The position numbers were made by a program, and so were the translations under genes. A stretch of 64,000 bases of DNA from Saksenaea vasiformis B4078 (Eukaryota > Mucoromycota > Mucoromycetes > Mucorales > Saksenaeaceae). The notes under the pieces are model-generated. The model searched no databases, was not told the DNA's origin, and saw only the letters and a list, made by a program, of their open reading frames with translations. The DNA lies in contig JNDT01002323.1 of assembly GCA_000697055.1 (NCBI GenBank), positions 98,584 through 162,583 on the forward strand, in the 5' to 3' direction. Shown here piece after piece: positions 1 through 10,213 of this stretch. How positions within the stretch are numbered: the stretch's first letter is position 1; each line of letters begins with the position of its first letter.

Positions 1-440
1 CTTATCTATTTCCACCATCCCTCTTATATCCCTATTCTTAATGTTTACTTTGTGGACACCTGTAGACGAGATCCAGCAGTCTATCCAAATGTGTCTTCAG
101 AATACGAAAGATGAAGAGCAATTGTATAAAGAGAGTTTTAGATTGGAACCGAGGTAAGATATGAGCATTTGTCTATGATTATTCTTATACTGAATGGTAG
201 AGAGCGTGACGATGAAAAGATAACCCATCTTTTGCAGGAATTTGGACCTTGTAATCAAGATTTAGTTCTCTCTGTTTTTGCTATTTTTCCGAACATTCCC
301 TTCCACTGCGCTCTTTTCCCCTTTCATTCCTTTTTGTAACTAACTGTGGTCTTATTTATTACTGTAATCCCCCAAAACGGTGCTGCTTATATATGCTTTC
401 TATGTCACTTTAGTGGTTATTCCTTTTTCTGCTATTCCGC
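1..440 (+). pseudogene. Duplicated 3' end of a RasGEF gene (C-terminal codons plus 3' UTR)
   Basis: Positions from about 48 to 155 encode a tail (DEEQLYKES..LEPR then TAA) nearly the same as the C-terminus of the RasGEF gene on the opposite strand at 5338-5480. The similarity continues past the stop into the 3' UTR (the run around ACTGTGGTC..TATTTATTACTGTAATCCCCC) to about 440, matching the minus strand near 5080-5340. The coding bases before position 48 are not clearly alike. This is therefore either a truncated duplicate in inverted orientation or the last codons of a paralogous gene that starts left of the window. The homology is read directly; which of the two it is cannot be told here. 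Confidence 0.7.
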
Positions 441-468
441 GACCTCTAACCCTCAGATATTGCACTAT

Positions 469-510
469 GTGAGAGTGTGAACTAATCGCCTTGGTAACTT
501 ACACTCTCAC
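469..510. repeat. 10-bp perfect inverted repeat, about 22-nt loop
   Basis: GTGAGAGTGT at 469-478 pairs with ACACTCTCAC at 501-510. It sits 28 bp before the ATG of the small secreted-protein-like ORF, so it could form a hairpin in the 5' leader if that region is transcribed. No function is claimed. Confidence 0.5.
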
Positions 511-538
511 CTATATCTCAAGAGAAACAAGTACCAAA

Positions 539-735
539 ATGGTTAAAGCTCTCGCCCTCTTTGTTATCACCGTCTTTTCTGCCTTGGTCACAGCTGTCTA
601 CTTGACGTGAAGTCCATCAAGTGTAATGGCAATACCTACAAGTGTACCACAGACCTCGATTTCGGCGGAGGACAAAGGGTTTTGGCCCTTGTATCGGGTG
701 CTTTATTAACTATACGCCTTTTTCTTGTAACTTAA
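539..735 (+). pseudogene. Small secreted protein-like ORF, broken by a frameshift
   Basis: An ATG at 539 opens a 23-codon frame (MVKALALFVITVFSALVTAV...) that has the shape of a signal peptide: one basic residue, a hydrophobic core, then Ala-x-Ala-like residues. It stops at TGA 608-610. The other frame is open from 598 to the TAA at 733-735 and reads LDVKSIKCNGNTYKCTTD..., a short stretch with two cysteines. A one-base slip or an unrecognised splice would join the two, so I read this as a broken or misread gene for a small cysteine-containing secreted protein. The family is not recognised. A perfect 10-bp inverted repeat lies just upstream at 469-510. Confidence 0.35.
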
Positions 736-1292
736 TTGATTTTTCATAAATAGCACATGTGGTCGTTTGTTCTATCATACGTCATTTCGCAGTTCATCCC
801 GTATCTTACAGGGCGTACTGATGACTTCTCCGTACTTCTTGTCATCATGAAATCCGATCTCGGTGTCAACAGGATACGGATAATCCTCCGTAGAAGAATG
901 ACAGATCCTTCCGTAGCTCCAATTGTTGTCTCATCCTCGCCCTCGCCCTTGTCTTCCACTGGCGGTGTTTCTTCCATGGCAGCGAAAAAACATTACTTTG
1001 CTTCTTGGGTAAATATTACATATACTCCTTGATAGTCGTTTTGAAATCAATTCTTGTCGCTGTGGTTTCGTGACTCTGTTAATGACCTGAAGGCAGCTTC
1101 TAATTCTTTATTTTTCGATAAAGGCGGCCCTATAATTTTCAAGCATTTTTCAAGCGATGGAGTGCTTGAAGTTAGCAAAGGTGGTACTGTAATGGTTTTC
1201 ATTTGATGTAAATGGATCGTCTACCCCTCCTCTTTAGTATCCTCATAACGGCCGATCAAATTATGATATTACGCCAAGGGAATAAAGACATA

Positions 1293-1706
1293 TCAAGTAT
1301 CTTTAATCTTGAACCAGGCACTATTTCTCATCAATTGAGAGTGGAATCCTGCTTCATATAACACAAACGCAATCCTTCTGAAAGTCGACACTAACCATTG
1401 AGTGATGATATTAAAGTGTAAACCAAGTGTCCTGAGAGTGTCCCTTTCCATGGTATACTGCGACGCTTGTTTTAAAGAGAAGCAGCGTTTTCCTTGAAGA
1501 TGCTTATAAAGCCCGATAAGAGAGGTGTCCAATTCTTCGAACGCCTTATGCAATTCTTCGTTTGCACAACCAACAGTAATGGACGGATTGTCATCCAACA
1601 ATTTAATCAAGAAAACCGAATGATGTAGAAACAACGTCCTTGGGGTAGGTGTTCGCGATTTTTTGACAGGACCCGGTAAAGCCATCCCATCCTTTGTTAT
1701 ATTCAT
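1293..1706 (-). CDS. Unrecognised ORF, 137 codons
   Basis: An open frame of 137 codons with an ordinary amino-acid mix and no signal peptide, membrane span or motif I recognise. It starts at an ATG and ends at TGA-type context without evident introns. It lies in a repeat-rich stretch between the broken secreted-protein ORF and the Fanzor-like relic, so it may be part of an old mobile element or a chance ORF. Codon content is not obviously low-complexity, which is the only reason it is listed. Confidence 0.25.
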   Translation of the reverse strand: MNITKDGMALPGPVKKSRTPTPRTLFLHHSVFLIKLLDDNPSITVGCANEELHKAFEELDTSLIGLYKHLQGKRCFSLKQASQYTMERDTLRTLGLHFNIITQWLVSTFRRIAFVLYEAGFHSQLMRNSAWFKIKDT

Positions 1707-1825
1707 TAATTAACAGATATAGGAACCTAATAAGCTATTTTTTTTAACTTTTTGTTAGAAGTAGGAGGGTCATAGAGGTGATATAGGTGACGAGGGAATA
1801 GGGGTAGTTTTTTGGGTGATGTGGG

Positions 1826-1837
1826 GGGGGGGGGGTA
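1826..1837. repeat. Poly-G tract
   Basis: A run of about 12 G on the plus strand inside a purine-rich stretch (1760-1840). It lies in no recognised gene. Such a run is prone to length error in sequencing. Confidence 0.7.
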
Positions 1838-1981
1838 GGAGCCACGGATCCAGTCGCTGTTGTTGGTGGATGATGCGTGCTTGTCATGTTTCCTCTTGAA
1901 GTGGACACCAAACGATGACCGACGATCTTCCACAAAGTCCCTTGATATTTCCTGTCATGATTTGTAACAATTGTATAGCCG

Positions 1982-2865
1982 TTGCAATGGGTACGTAAGG
2001 ACAAGAAAAGAGTGCGCAAGAGAGAAAGACAACGGATTAGGGCGTTCGAGCAACAAGGCACTAGGCCGGCGATAGTAGCATTTGGAGATGCAGATTTACG
2101 GCCTATGCATGGGCAGGCACCGCTACCAATCAAAGTATGTACGAATCTAAATATGCTGTTGCTAAGTCGCATCGTTAGGGTTTCCGCCAAATCCTGTCTC
2201 AAAAGGCACTAGTTGTCTGTATTGATGAATACCGAACAAGTAAACTATGCAGTATATGCGATAATGAGACGGCGGAAGTTCGTCAGGTCGGGCAGAGGTG
2301 TAGACATAAGTTCGTATACATGTTCTTCAGTATGTGTTCATCGGACGCACATGACTTTGGTAGAAAAAAATACCTACGACTTGCAACTGATAAACGAAAA
2401 AGACAACGTTGCGTGGACAATGAGAATAATGTGCTCTGCTATTCTTCAGTATGTCCCGCAAGAGCAATTTACGGTACTATAAACTTAGTCTGAACTTGTA
2501 TCATGTACTTGTACCATGTACTAACTTGACGGTAGGTTCGCAATCGTGGCAGTCAATGTTGTATCAGGTACGGATGTGCTAACATTGCCTTTCGGATACC
2601 AATGGAGGGCGTCAACTTGTAGGTTCTCAATATATTGTAGAATGTCCTTTCATAGTCCCAATAGGTGTGGATTCGAGATGGGAATGCTGGAAAAAACATG
2701 CGACAAATACTGGAGGCGTACATCCGATCTGGATGTAACATTGGCTCTCGCCCAGTAGCGCTCCAGAGGCCATCATGGCCACCACAAACAGCACAGGAAC
2801 AAGTCCTCACAGCAGTTAAAGAGCTGTCATCTAGCCTCCTGTTAGGCACGGGTTTTGTACGGTAA
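1982..2865 (+). pseudogene. Fanzor/TnpB-like (Cas12f1-like TNB) nuclease, frameshifted relic
   Basis: Three blocks in order match the C-terminal half of eukaryotic TnpB-like proteins. The first (frame of 1982-2212) has a basic stretch and VAFGDADLRP...APLP. The second (frame of 2179-2493) has VCIDEYRTSKLCSIC, the zinc-ribbon start that is typical of the family. The third (from 2665) has VWIRDGNAGKNM, the RuvC-III-type RD.NA..N motif. The first two blocks are joined by a frameshift near 2180-2205; the second and third are in the same frame but separated by several stops (2491-2660). The N-terminal half is not recognisable. Known for the family: RNA-guided DNA nucleases carried by mobile elements, present in Mucoromycota. 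This copy is inferred to be dead. Confidence 0.6.
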
Positions 2866-2956
2866 GCGGAAACGAATAACGGTTCTGATCTATCTGTACT
2901 GACGTCATTTTGGAGTGTAGCGGAACCCCACTCAACGTACTAAAAGGGTCATGTTT

Positions 2957-4235
2957 GAATACTGTTTATTGAATTATCTTTTACGCTGCCAAGCGGCAAA
3001 GATTGGCAGTGTCGTAATTATACGGCATCTGCTCGCCTTAGCCTCCAACATGCCATCCTCTGTCTCGCCGCCCACCGCCGCCTCCAAGTTCCAATCGTGA
3101 TCCTAGATCCAATATCCTTCGTCCTGAACAAGCTGCCAACTGCTCACCCCAAGCAGCGACGCCAAATCACATATTGGCGGAACATCTGGCCAAAGCTGTG
3201 CGACATTCTGTTACAAATCGATGCTCTCTGTTACACACCAGAGCAATTTCAGGTCGCCCCTCTGCTCCCTCGAACCGCTCGCAATGATTTACTGCTATGG
3301 CTGGAGTCTTCACCTACCACCTCCCGATGCGCCACAGCTACAACCGCAACTCTTTTGACACCCCTTTTCCCACGATCTCCCTCCCCAGCTTAACTTTCTG
3401 TTCTTTCCTACTTGTTCTATCTTCTCTCTTTTTCTTATAGTACGGATGCTTGTTTTCAATCCTTCCCTCATCTCTTTTCTCCCACTTCGTCATCCCCTTA
3501 GATCTGATACTTTTCGCCTTTCTTTTTTCCCTTCGCTCACAAGGGTTTTTTTCTCTCCTATTTTCTCCGAGACCGAGCCAGAGTGGACATGTTAAATAAC
3601 GAAGTACTCACGGTTATTCAATAAAAAAAAAACAAATTTTCAATTATCTTTTACGCTACACTGAATAAATCTTGCGCCTCTGAAGAGACAAGTTTGCGCT
3701 AAAGAAGAATCGAATATGCGGCCATTAGTACATCAATGTTTCGTCTGAGGATTAATCAACTTACATGAACTTGGTTTCTCCAGTGGACGCAAAATTTATT
3801 CGAGCAGCATAAAAAATAATTCATGGTTAGTAAATGGATAATACTTTGGATGCCATTTCACTTACCCCCGAAGGGTAATTCCGCCCATCGACGGAGGCCA
3901 AAGCCCCGCACCTGAAGCGGTGGGGGCAGCGAGAGGTTGGGGGAGACCCAATGGCGTTGGAGCGGCCACGTTTCGAACGGCGCGCAGAGGACTTGAAGCG
4001 ATACAACGTCTGGCAATCTGTTGCAGGAGATGAGCGAAACTGTGTGTGTGTGTGTGACAACGTTTACGTACTTTGAGTGCGGGCATAAAGCACCAACACG
4101 GCCAAGACGGTTCGGGCCAGCGGTCATGCAGGCTATCAATAGACAAAAAATCATGAATAATTGTGTACGTATATAAATTGACATCCTTACCGGGGATGTT
4201 AAAGAGAACAGAGCCGAAGAAAAAAAAAGGAAATT
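2957..4235 (+). repeat. Composite repeat copy A: dispersed repeat with a nested LINE fragment
   Basis: This block is homologous to 23000-24077. Shared pieces include the left flank ATACTG.TTAT.GAA, the LINE fragment (2988-3641), the stretch near 3780-3880 (GGACGCaaAAtTt.., then GGTTAGTAAATGGA..AATACTT and CTTACC.CCGAA.GGTAAT) and the right end GCCGAAGAAAAAAAAG near 4213-4230. A short GT microsatellite at about 4039-4055 lies inside. The overlapping minus-strand ORFs in 3827-4184 read through this repeat and are not taken as genes. Confidence 0.65.
2988..3641 (+). mobile_element. 5'-truncated non-LTR retrotransposon (LINE) fragment, copy A
   Basis: The plus strand encodes the C-terminal end of a Mucorales-type LINE ORF2-like protein: W.CRN...LS..HAILCLAAHRRL.VP..ILDPISF.LNKLP. 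A pyrimidine-rich 3' UTR follows, then an A-rich tail (ATAAAAAAAAAAC near 3620-3632). It is flanked by a perfect 16-bp direct repeat, AATTATCTTTTACGCT, at 2972-2987 and 3642-3657, which looks like a target-site duplication. All upstream LINE domains (endonuclease, reverse transcriptase) are missing, as in 5'-truncated insertions. The element is not capable of moving by itself. Confidence 0.6.
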
Positions 4236-4286
4236 CGTACGTTCGTTTAAGTATGGATTATTTTGGGTGGAACCTGTGCTTATCTT

Positions 4287-4455
4287 GAAACATTTTTACT
4301 GCTTTGCGATGGAATGCTGGGAATCCATCACTGAAGTACCTCAATGCAAAAAACGATTTTTTGTTTCAATGAGACATTTCCTTATCGTGAGACATTTTTA
4401 CTGCTTTCCGACGGGATAGCGGAAAACGATCACTGCAGCACCTCAATGCAAAAAC
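4287..4455. repeat. Two imperfect tandem copies, period about 102 bp
   Basis: 4287-4352 and 4389-4455 both run from GA.ACATTTTTACTGCTTT through GGAA..C.ATCACTG.AG.ACCTCAATGCAAAAA. They share most of 66 bp, with scattered substitutions. No ORF or RNA gene was recognised in them. Confidence 0.65.
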
Positions 4456-5080
4456 GAAATTACTCACACGCGAACTATTCGTAAGATTGACGCAAAGCAA
4501 ACTACTTCTCGCCGCAAAGGTGCATCAATTCCCAGCGCTAAATTTATTCAACTTGAACGTAAAAGGACATATAGCTGACGCAAACGTTGATTCCAAATCC
4601 AGTATTAACATCCGTTTTCGTCACCTACCAGAACATGCGGTCTTCGGACTATACAAAGCTTATTGAGTCAGGATAAGAATCCATGGTGGTGAGTGCCACC
4701 ATTTGACGGATCGGGGCAGCGCTTAGGCCTCGACAGATCGACAGACAAAAGTTCTGAGTGATTTTGCTTGTCTAATTGACCGAAATACTTCGCTGGAATG
4801 TATCCTTATGAAAGAAGTCATGACTTGCTTGATAAACTGACGGTTCTTACTTCATCCTTCTTGATTCAAAGAAACCACAGTCTCGCTAGATTACTTTTCG
4901 TGGCCAATGAGCTGCAGCGAGGGGCTTTCTTTAGTACACGTATATGGACATCATGTCGTTCCATACGTGAACATCGTTGTACAAGCATTACATTGACAAA
5001 TGTATTATCAAATGACGGTAAATTAACTTATTAGCGAAGGAAGAAAAAGGATTTCTTATTTGTAAGGGGAATAGCGGGCA
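4456..5080. other. Intergenic stretch, nothing recognised
   Basis: Non-coding by eye. The 78-codon frame at 4798-5034 has no recognisable motif. The last bases (from about 5060) are homologous to 1-440 as part of the RasGEF 3' UTR. Confidence 0.4.
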
Positions 5081-5337
5081 AAATAATAAACATTAAAATG
5101 ATATAGAAAGCATAGATAACCAGCACCGTTTGGGGGATTACAGTAATAAATACGACCACAGTTAGTTACAAAATGAATGGAAGGGGAAAAGAGTGCAGTG
5201 GGGGGATGTTTGAAAAATGGATAAGATCTTTGAATCGTGTTACAAGAATCCAGATTCTTGTAAAAGACGGGTTATCTTTTCATCGTCACGCTCTCTATCA
5301 TTCAGTATAAGGATAATCATAGACATATGCTTATATC

Positions 5338-8300
5338 TTACCTCGGTTCCAATTTCAAACTCTCTTTATACAATTGTTCTTCATCTCTCGTACTCTGGAG
5401 ATGGGTTTGGATAAAATGTTGGAGATCCTCAACAGGTTTCAACTTGTACAAAGTAGATTGGTGCTGTTGAATCTCTAGAATGACTTGGGCCGTTTTGGCG
5501 CGTTTTGCAAAGTTGATCATGTCTTTGGATTTCTTGAGGTGGTTAGGGTTACCATCTTCAATAAAGGTAAGATCTTGCAGATAGATGCCAAGGAAAGGAA
5601 TACAAGGCGGGTTGATAGAATGAATGAGAGCACGGTATTCGTTGAAGTTACGATTGGCCCCCATTAATTTACGAATTTGTGCCAACGTCTGATTGGTTCG
5701 TGCACCGACCATCTGGATCGTTCCGTTAGTTTTCCTTCCGTCTTTCATTCTTTGACGAAGAGCTTACCTCCCACGTTCGTTTCAGTCGACCAACAGAGCT
5801 ATTATCAAATGCTGACAGGATAGCCATACATGTATTAAAATTATTTAGACTTCGGCATTTCTGGATAGCACAATTAGCTTCGTCCATGTGTTTCTTTATC
5901 CTTTGGTTACCTCGGCGACCTGCACCCAGTATTTGATCAGATTACTGCGTTTCTTGATCTCGCTTTGGCTTAAGATTACATCCGATACCCATGATGTCAC
6001 CTGGTTGCAGTATTCGATCGAAGCACGGATGTGGACAGCCACCTTTCCCTTTTCGTCATTCGCATCTCTAGACCAGGCTTTATCCAAACATTCAACAGGT
6101 TGGATCGCACTGTACATCTTGAAATCCATGATGGTCAATTGCCGTGCCATCTCAAGCGTGTCAATGTCCAGCAGTCGCAGTTTGCTTCGGTTACGTGGGA
6201 GAATGGGTTCAGGCATACCATCGGGGATTGTCTGAATCATCTTCTTAAGGCTTCCTTCAGAAGCGTCCTCCAGTCTTCTTCGAAGTTGTCGCTCCAATTG
6301 GTCGGCAGAAAAGCTCAATGTGCTGCGGATACTCGTGTTAATAAAGTGCAGCAGTCGTTCCAAGAGAGCATGGTCTTCTTCTTCATTATAGTACATCTCC
6401 AGCCAATTCTTCAAGACGTTCGACACTCGCAATCGCACAAGCTTCAATTTCCGTTGTTTCCATATCTCAATTTCATCCTCCATCAGACCTTCAGGAGGAG
6501 ACATGTTATAACGCGCTTCCAAGAGATCCAAGAGCTCCATCGAAGTACAAAATGACCGGTAAGTAAGCAAAAACGTGTTGATATAATTTAAATCAAGATC
6601 GTCATGAAGCGTGAGTCGTTCAACCAAAGCAGGAAGTGTACCACCCTTGACAAAACCTTCCATATTGAATACAATTTCGCCCACATCGTGAGTCGACTTA
6701 ATAAACCATGGTTTGTCGTTCGTGGCCGGTTTGGCGGCATCGACTGTAGGTGCGTCATCACCAAAGAATTTCTTTAGTTTGGCCGATGTCTTCGATGGTG
6801 TATCAGGTGTTGCTGGTGTCCGAAGGGCAGTCATGCCACTAGCAGCATCTCCAGACGATCGAGATGGGTCCGATCGTTTTCGTCTCATTTCTCCCGAATT
6901 ACTGGCTAATGTAGTGCCAGATAATCCTGTGGTATCCACTGCCTCATCGCCGTTAAATATTTCCATATCTGATTCACCTTCCTCATCAATAACACTGTTT
7001 GCTGGTAACTTTTTATGCAGTGGACGTCCTTCACAGATTGTGTCGAATGACATGTCAGATAGTCCGCACACCTCTTCGGATTCTTCAACAAGCTCGCTGA
7101 TACAGTCACATAGTTTCTGAATTGGATCGCTCAACTTGTTTGCTGCTTCCTCCAATTTGACAAGTACATCGTCTTTCGATACAGTATCGTCTGTCAGTTG
7201 CTGAAGATGATAGAAAAGAAGACCGAGGTCGCAAACAAGTTGTTTTTTGCTTTCTTGAAGTTCAGCCATCACAGGCGAATCGTTGACGTTGGTGTAATCA
7301 ACATCGTCAATGATGCCAAGGAACTGACCTGTTTGGTTCGAGAGGTTTCGGAATTGGGTAAATAGCAGAGCTGCAAGGGACTTTCTCTGTTTGCGCTCGG
7401 ATGCATCTGCTTTTATACAAGAAAGGATAGCTTCAACGGATTCATGCATGCTGACGGCATATGTATCCAAATTATCTGCAAGATCATTTTGTAGTCCGTA
7501 CTTTGCTCGGTGGCGATCTGTCGCATCTTTTGCTTGCCGGGACTTTGTTTTCTCTATAGCTTCCTCTTGGTCGAGCAGTCGGATGTCTGTATGTTGCACC
7601 AACACGTTCATGTCTTGGCAGGTGCTGACATAATTGCGTACAGCAAGTAAGAGTTCATTACATTCTGAAAGGAGCTTACTGAGACTTTCAGGAGCACCCT
7701 CTGCACTCAGTTGCGATGACAACACGAGTTTAGACATGGCGGCCATCAACGCGCGGTGATGTGCTCTCAACACCGCATTGGCTTTGATATGAGGTGATTC
7801 CTTGTCGATCGTTCCAGACGTGACAAGCATCAAACGGATGGCATCGACGACGGCGGAGGCGTAGCGAACCAACATTGATCTCTGCACGTTTTTTGCAGCT
7901 GTACTGAGGTTATGGATTGATAGGGCCACGTGGGCCAAAAGTTTGTTCCACGTCAGCGGCTCTTGGCTGTCGATTACAGATGTTCTTCGTACAGAGGGTT
8001 GTCGTGAAGGTGAGCGAGGAAGAGGCCGAGGCGGTGGGGGTTTGGCGGGTTCGAACTGTCCTGACAATTCTTCTATATTCAGTCGCCAACCATCATCCTG
8101 CAATGGCGGACCGATCTTATCAGACAATTTTTTTTAGTCAGTGCGTTAGAAAATAAAGAAGGACACATACCAGCTTTCCGGTCTCCGCACCAATATCGTT
8201 AATATCCCAGGCCGTCTCCTGCGTTGCTTGATTGCAATAATAGACCCGACCCTCGGGCGTCGTTCGCTTTACCCAAGGAGAAGGCAGCTGCGGGGATAGG

Positions 8301-9114
8301 TTAGTTTAAAAAATTCACACTCCATTAATGAGCTCAACCCATCACGAATCACCTTTTCCGGAAATATGCCATCTTCCAGGTTGTCAGAGATGCTCCGCTC
8401 ATCCAAGAAACGACTATCGAGTAATTTCAGATCAAAATGGTCGTCACTATGTCCACTGTCGATCGATCCATTTGTTTGATGAAAGGAGTATTCGTCGTCT
8501 AGATCCGCATCTTCTGGGGGAGTTGATCTCATTTCACCCGTGGATCGGTTATAAAAATAACGACCAGAACCGTCTTCGGTCAGTTGTACAGTCCATGCTG
8601 AGGGCAAATTGATATCTGGTACTTCCAATCCAGAAGGCTGGTACGGTAAGCTCAGTCTATATTCATTGTTCCTCCGCAGCGGCACCCCGTGCCTGTTACG
8701 AGGAGTCACTGCAGACTCCTGAACTTCGGATGCATGATGATGATGGCCCTGGCATCATATAAAAAAAAAGATTTTAAAAGTCAGGTCAATCTGATTCTGG
8801 CATACGCCACCAAACAACCTCTGATATTGTATCGCTTTCATTTCCGCGTATGGTCTGTGTGTCGTCATCGTCATACTCTTCAAGTACTTGGACATAATTA
8901 CTTGGAAACCAACCTCGTGCACCATTACACCTGACAATGCGTCAATGGAAAAGTAGAACGAAAGCTATTTTTTTTACCAGCCATCCCACCAACCCGATGG
9001 TAACTTGTTAAGAACGTCAATGTAATCACCACGTTCGAAACTTAGTGAAGAGGGATCATTCGACTTGAAAGAATACAAAGCTTGTACTTTGCTAATTACG
9101 GACACGGTTGACAT
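5338..9114 (-). CDS. Ras guanine-nucleotide exchange factor: SH3, two WW domains, RasGEF-N, CDC25-type catalytic domain
   Basis: Activates Ras-type GTPases by promoting GDP release; acts at membranes in signalling (family knowledge). The start at 9114 opens an SH3 domain (ALYSFKSND...GWWDGW|CNGARGWFPSNYV) split by an intron at about 8936-8976. The next exons carry a WW domain (PSAWTVQLTEDG..YFYN near 8600) and a second WW-like domain (PSPWVKRTTPEGRVYYCN near 8230-8290). The long exon 5896-8127 holds a helical region, then RasGEF-N (EIVFNMEGFVKGGTLPALVE..., TFLLTYRSF) and the start of the CDC25 domain (LLDIDTLEMARQLTIMDF). The catalytic domain continues through small exons (KCRSLNNFNTCMAILSAF, about 5758-5851) to the TAA at 5338-5340. 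An SH3-containing Cdc25-type protein is normal for fungi. The 3' end has a partial inverted duplicate at 1-440. Confidence 0.9.
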
Positions 9115-10213
9115 GGTCAAGGAATTATCATACACAAGTCCACGTGTTTAAAGGCTGCCAGCGGTAGAAATAAAAAAAAAGAAACAAACAGAAAAAGAAA
9201 AGGAAACTGCAATAATATAAGAAGAGAGAAGCTGTATGCCTTAAAGTGGATTGTTCTCTCGTATTAGGAACGTTTTTAAAAAAAAAAAAAAGAAGAAAAA
9301 GGAAAGTAAACAAAGAAAAGAATGTCTCCTATACAAAGATAGAGAGAAGAAAAAAAAGAGAGAGAGAGAAGGTCAGAGTGAACAGACCTGAAACGGACAA
9401 TCTCTCTGTTGCCTTTGCACGCGGGCCCGGTTGTGTAACTTCATTATTACAACCGCTTTCCCAAGCTTTTCCCCCTTTTCTTTGACACTCCGTTCACCGC
9501 GTTGTCCACGCGAGTTTATTGTGCCGTGTGGCTGCTTAAAATGGGATTTGCAGATCAGAAGCGCTCTTTTTCAATGTGACACACAGACCGGTACCTATTT
9601 TCGTCCTTCTGGTCTACCCACACTTGCGCGCGAAGAAAAAGAATCTAACAATCTTATCGATCGCTGTCTATGCAGTGAAACAAGTTACATAGACAATGAA
9701 GTCATACTTGTCTGCGCCAATCATGAATCGAACCCCTCGTGCCTGAACTCACTTCGACACTATGGTATCGGGAAAAACACTTAATGTTTCACAAAGATAG
9801 TAGAGAATTTTTAACCAGACACACCCATCTTTGACAACATCCGCCCCATTTGTTAGAGTTTGTTGTTATTTTTTTATACGCCTATGGATTAGGATAGACC
9901 CACAGACCCTAATCCCCGTGTATTCCCGTTATTCACATTTATTTTTAACATTAGAGATTCCAGGGTCTACTCGCTTGAAAGTTTCATTTACTCTATGACA
10001 CCGTTTTGCCGGTTCACCATCACCCAAGCTTGTATCTTACTGTATAAAGTAGAAGGAATTGTCTTCGTCAGCAATGACAAATTGATTCCATGCTTATTTT
10101 TAAAATATATCAATTTCTAGTTTCAAATCGCGAAGTCCATTGATAAATGTGTATTAAACTGGTAAGTTGTAGTAAACAAAAAAAAAAAAAAGCGGGGAAG
10201 GTATGCACTTATT
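9115..10213. other. Intergenic region between RasGEF and MFS genes
   Basis: Begins with the RasGEF promoter side: purine/pyrimidine tracts at 9170-9370 (poly-A, GA-rich) and GC-richer sequence at 9420-9650. The 117-codon frame at 9431-9784 shows no motif. AT-rich sequence follows to the 3' end of the MFS gene. No RNA gene was recognised. Confidence 0.4.

Noticed and set aside
744..1032. Opposed 77- and 91-codon frames
   Set aside because: The two frames cover each other on opposite strands, with no motif; chance frames are likely.
3827..4184. Overlapping minus-strand frames
   Set aside because: They read through composite repeat copy A and carry no protein motif.
9128..9485. Lys/Arg-rich and Phe-rich frames
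   Set aside because: They reflect poly-A/GA and poly-T tracts.
9712..9760. tRNA-like T-arm (GGTTCGATTC on the minus strand)
   Set aside because: The stem does not pair and no acceptor or anticodon arms are visible.
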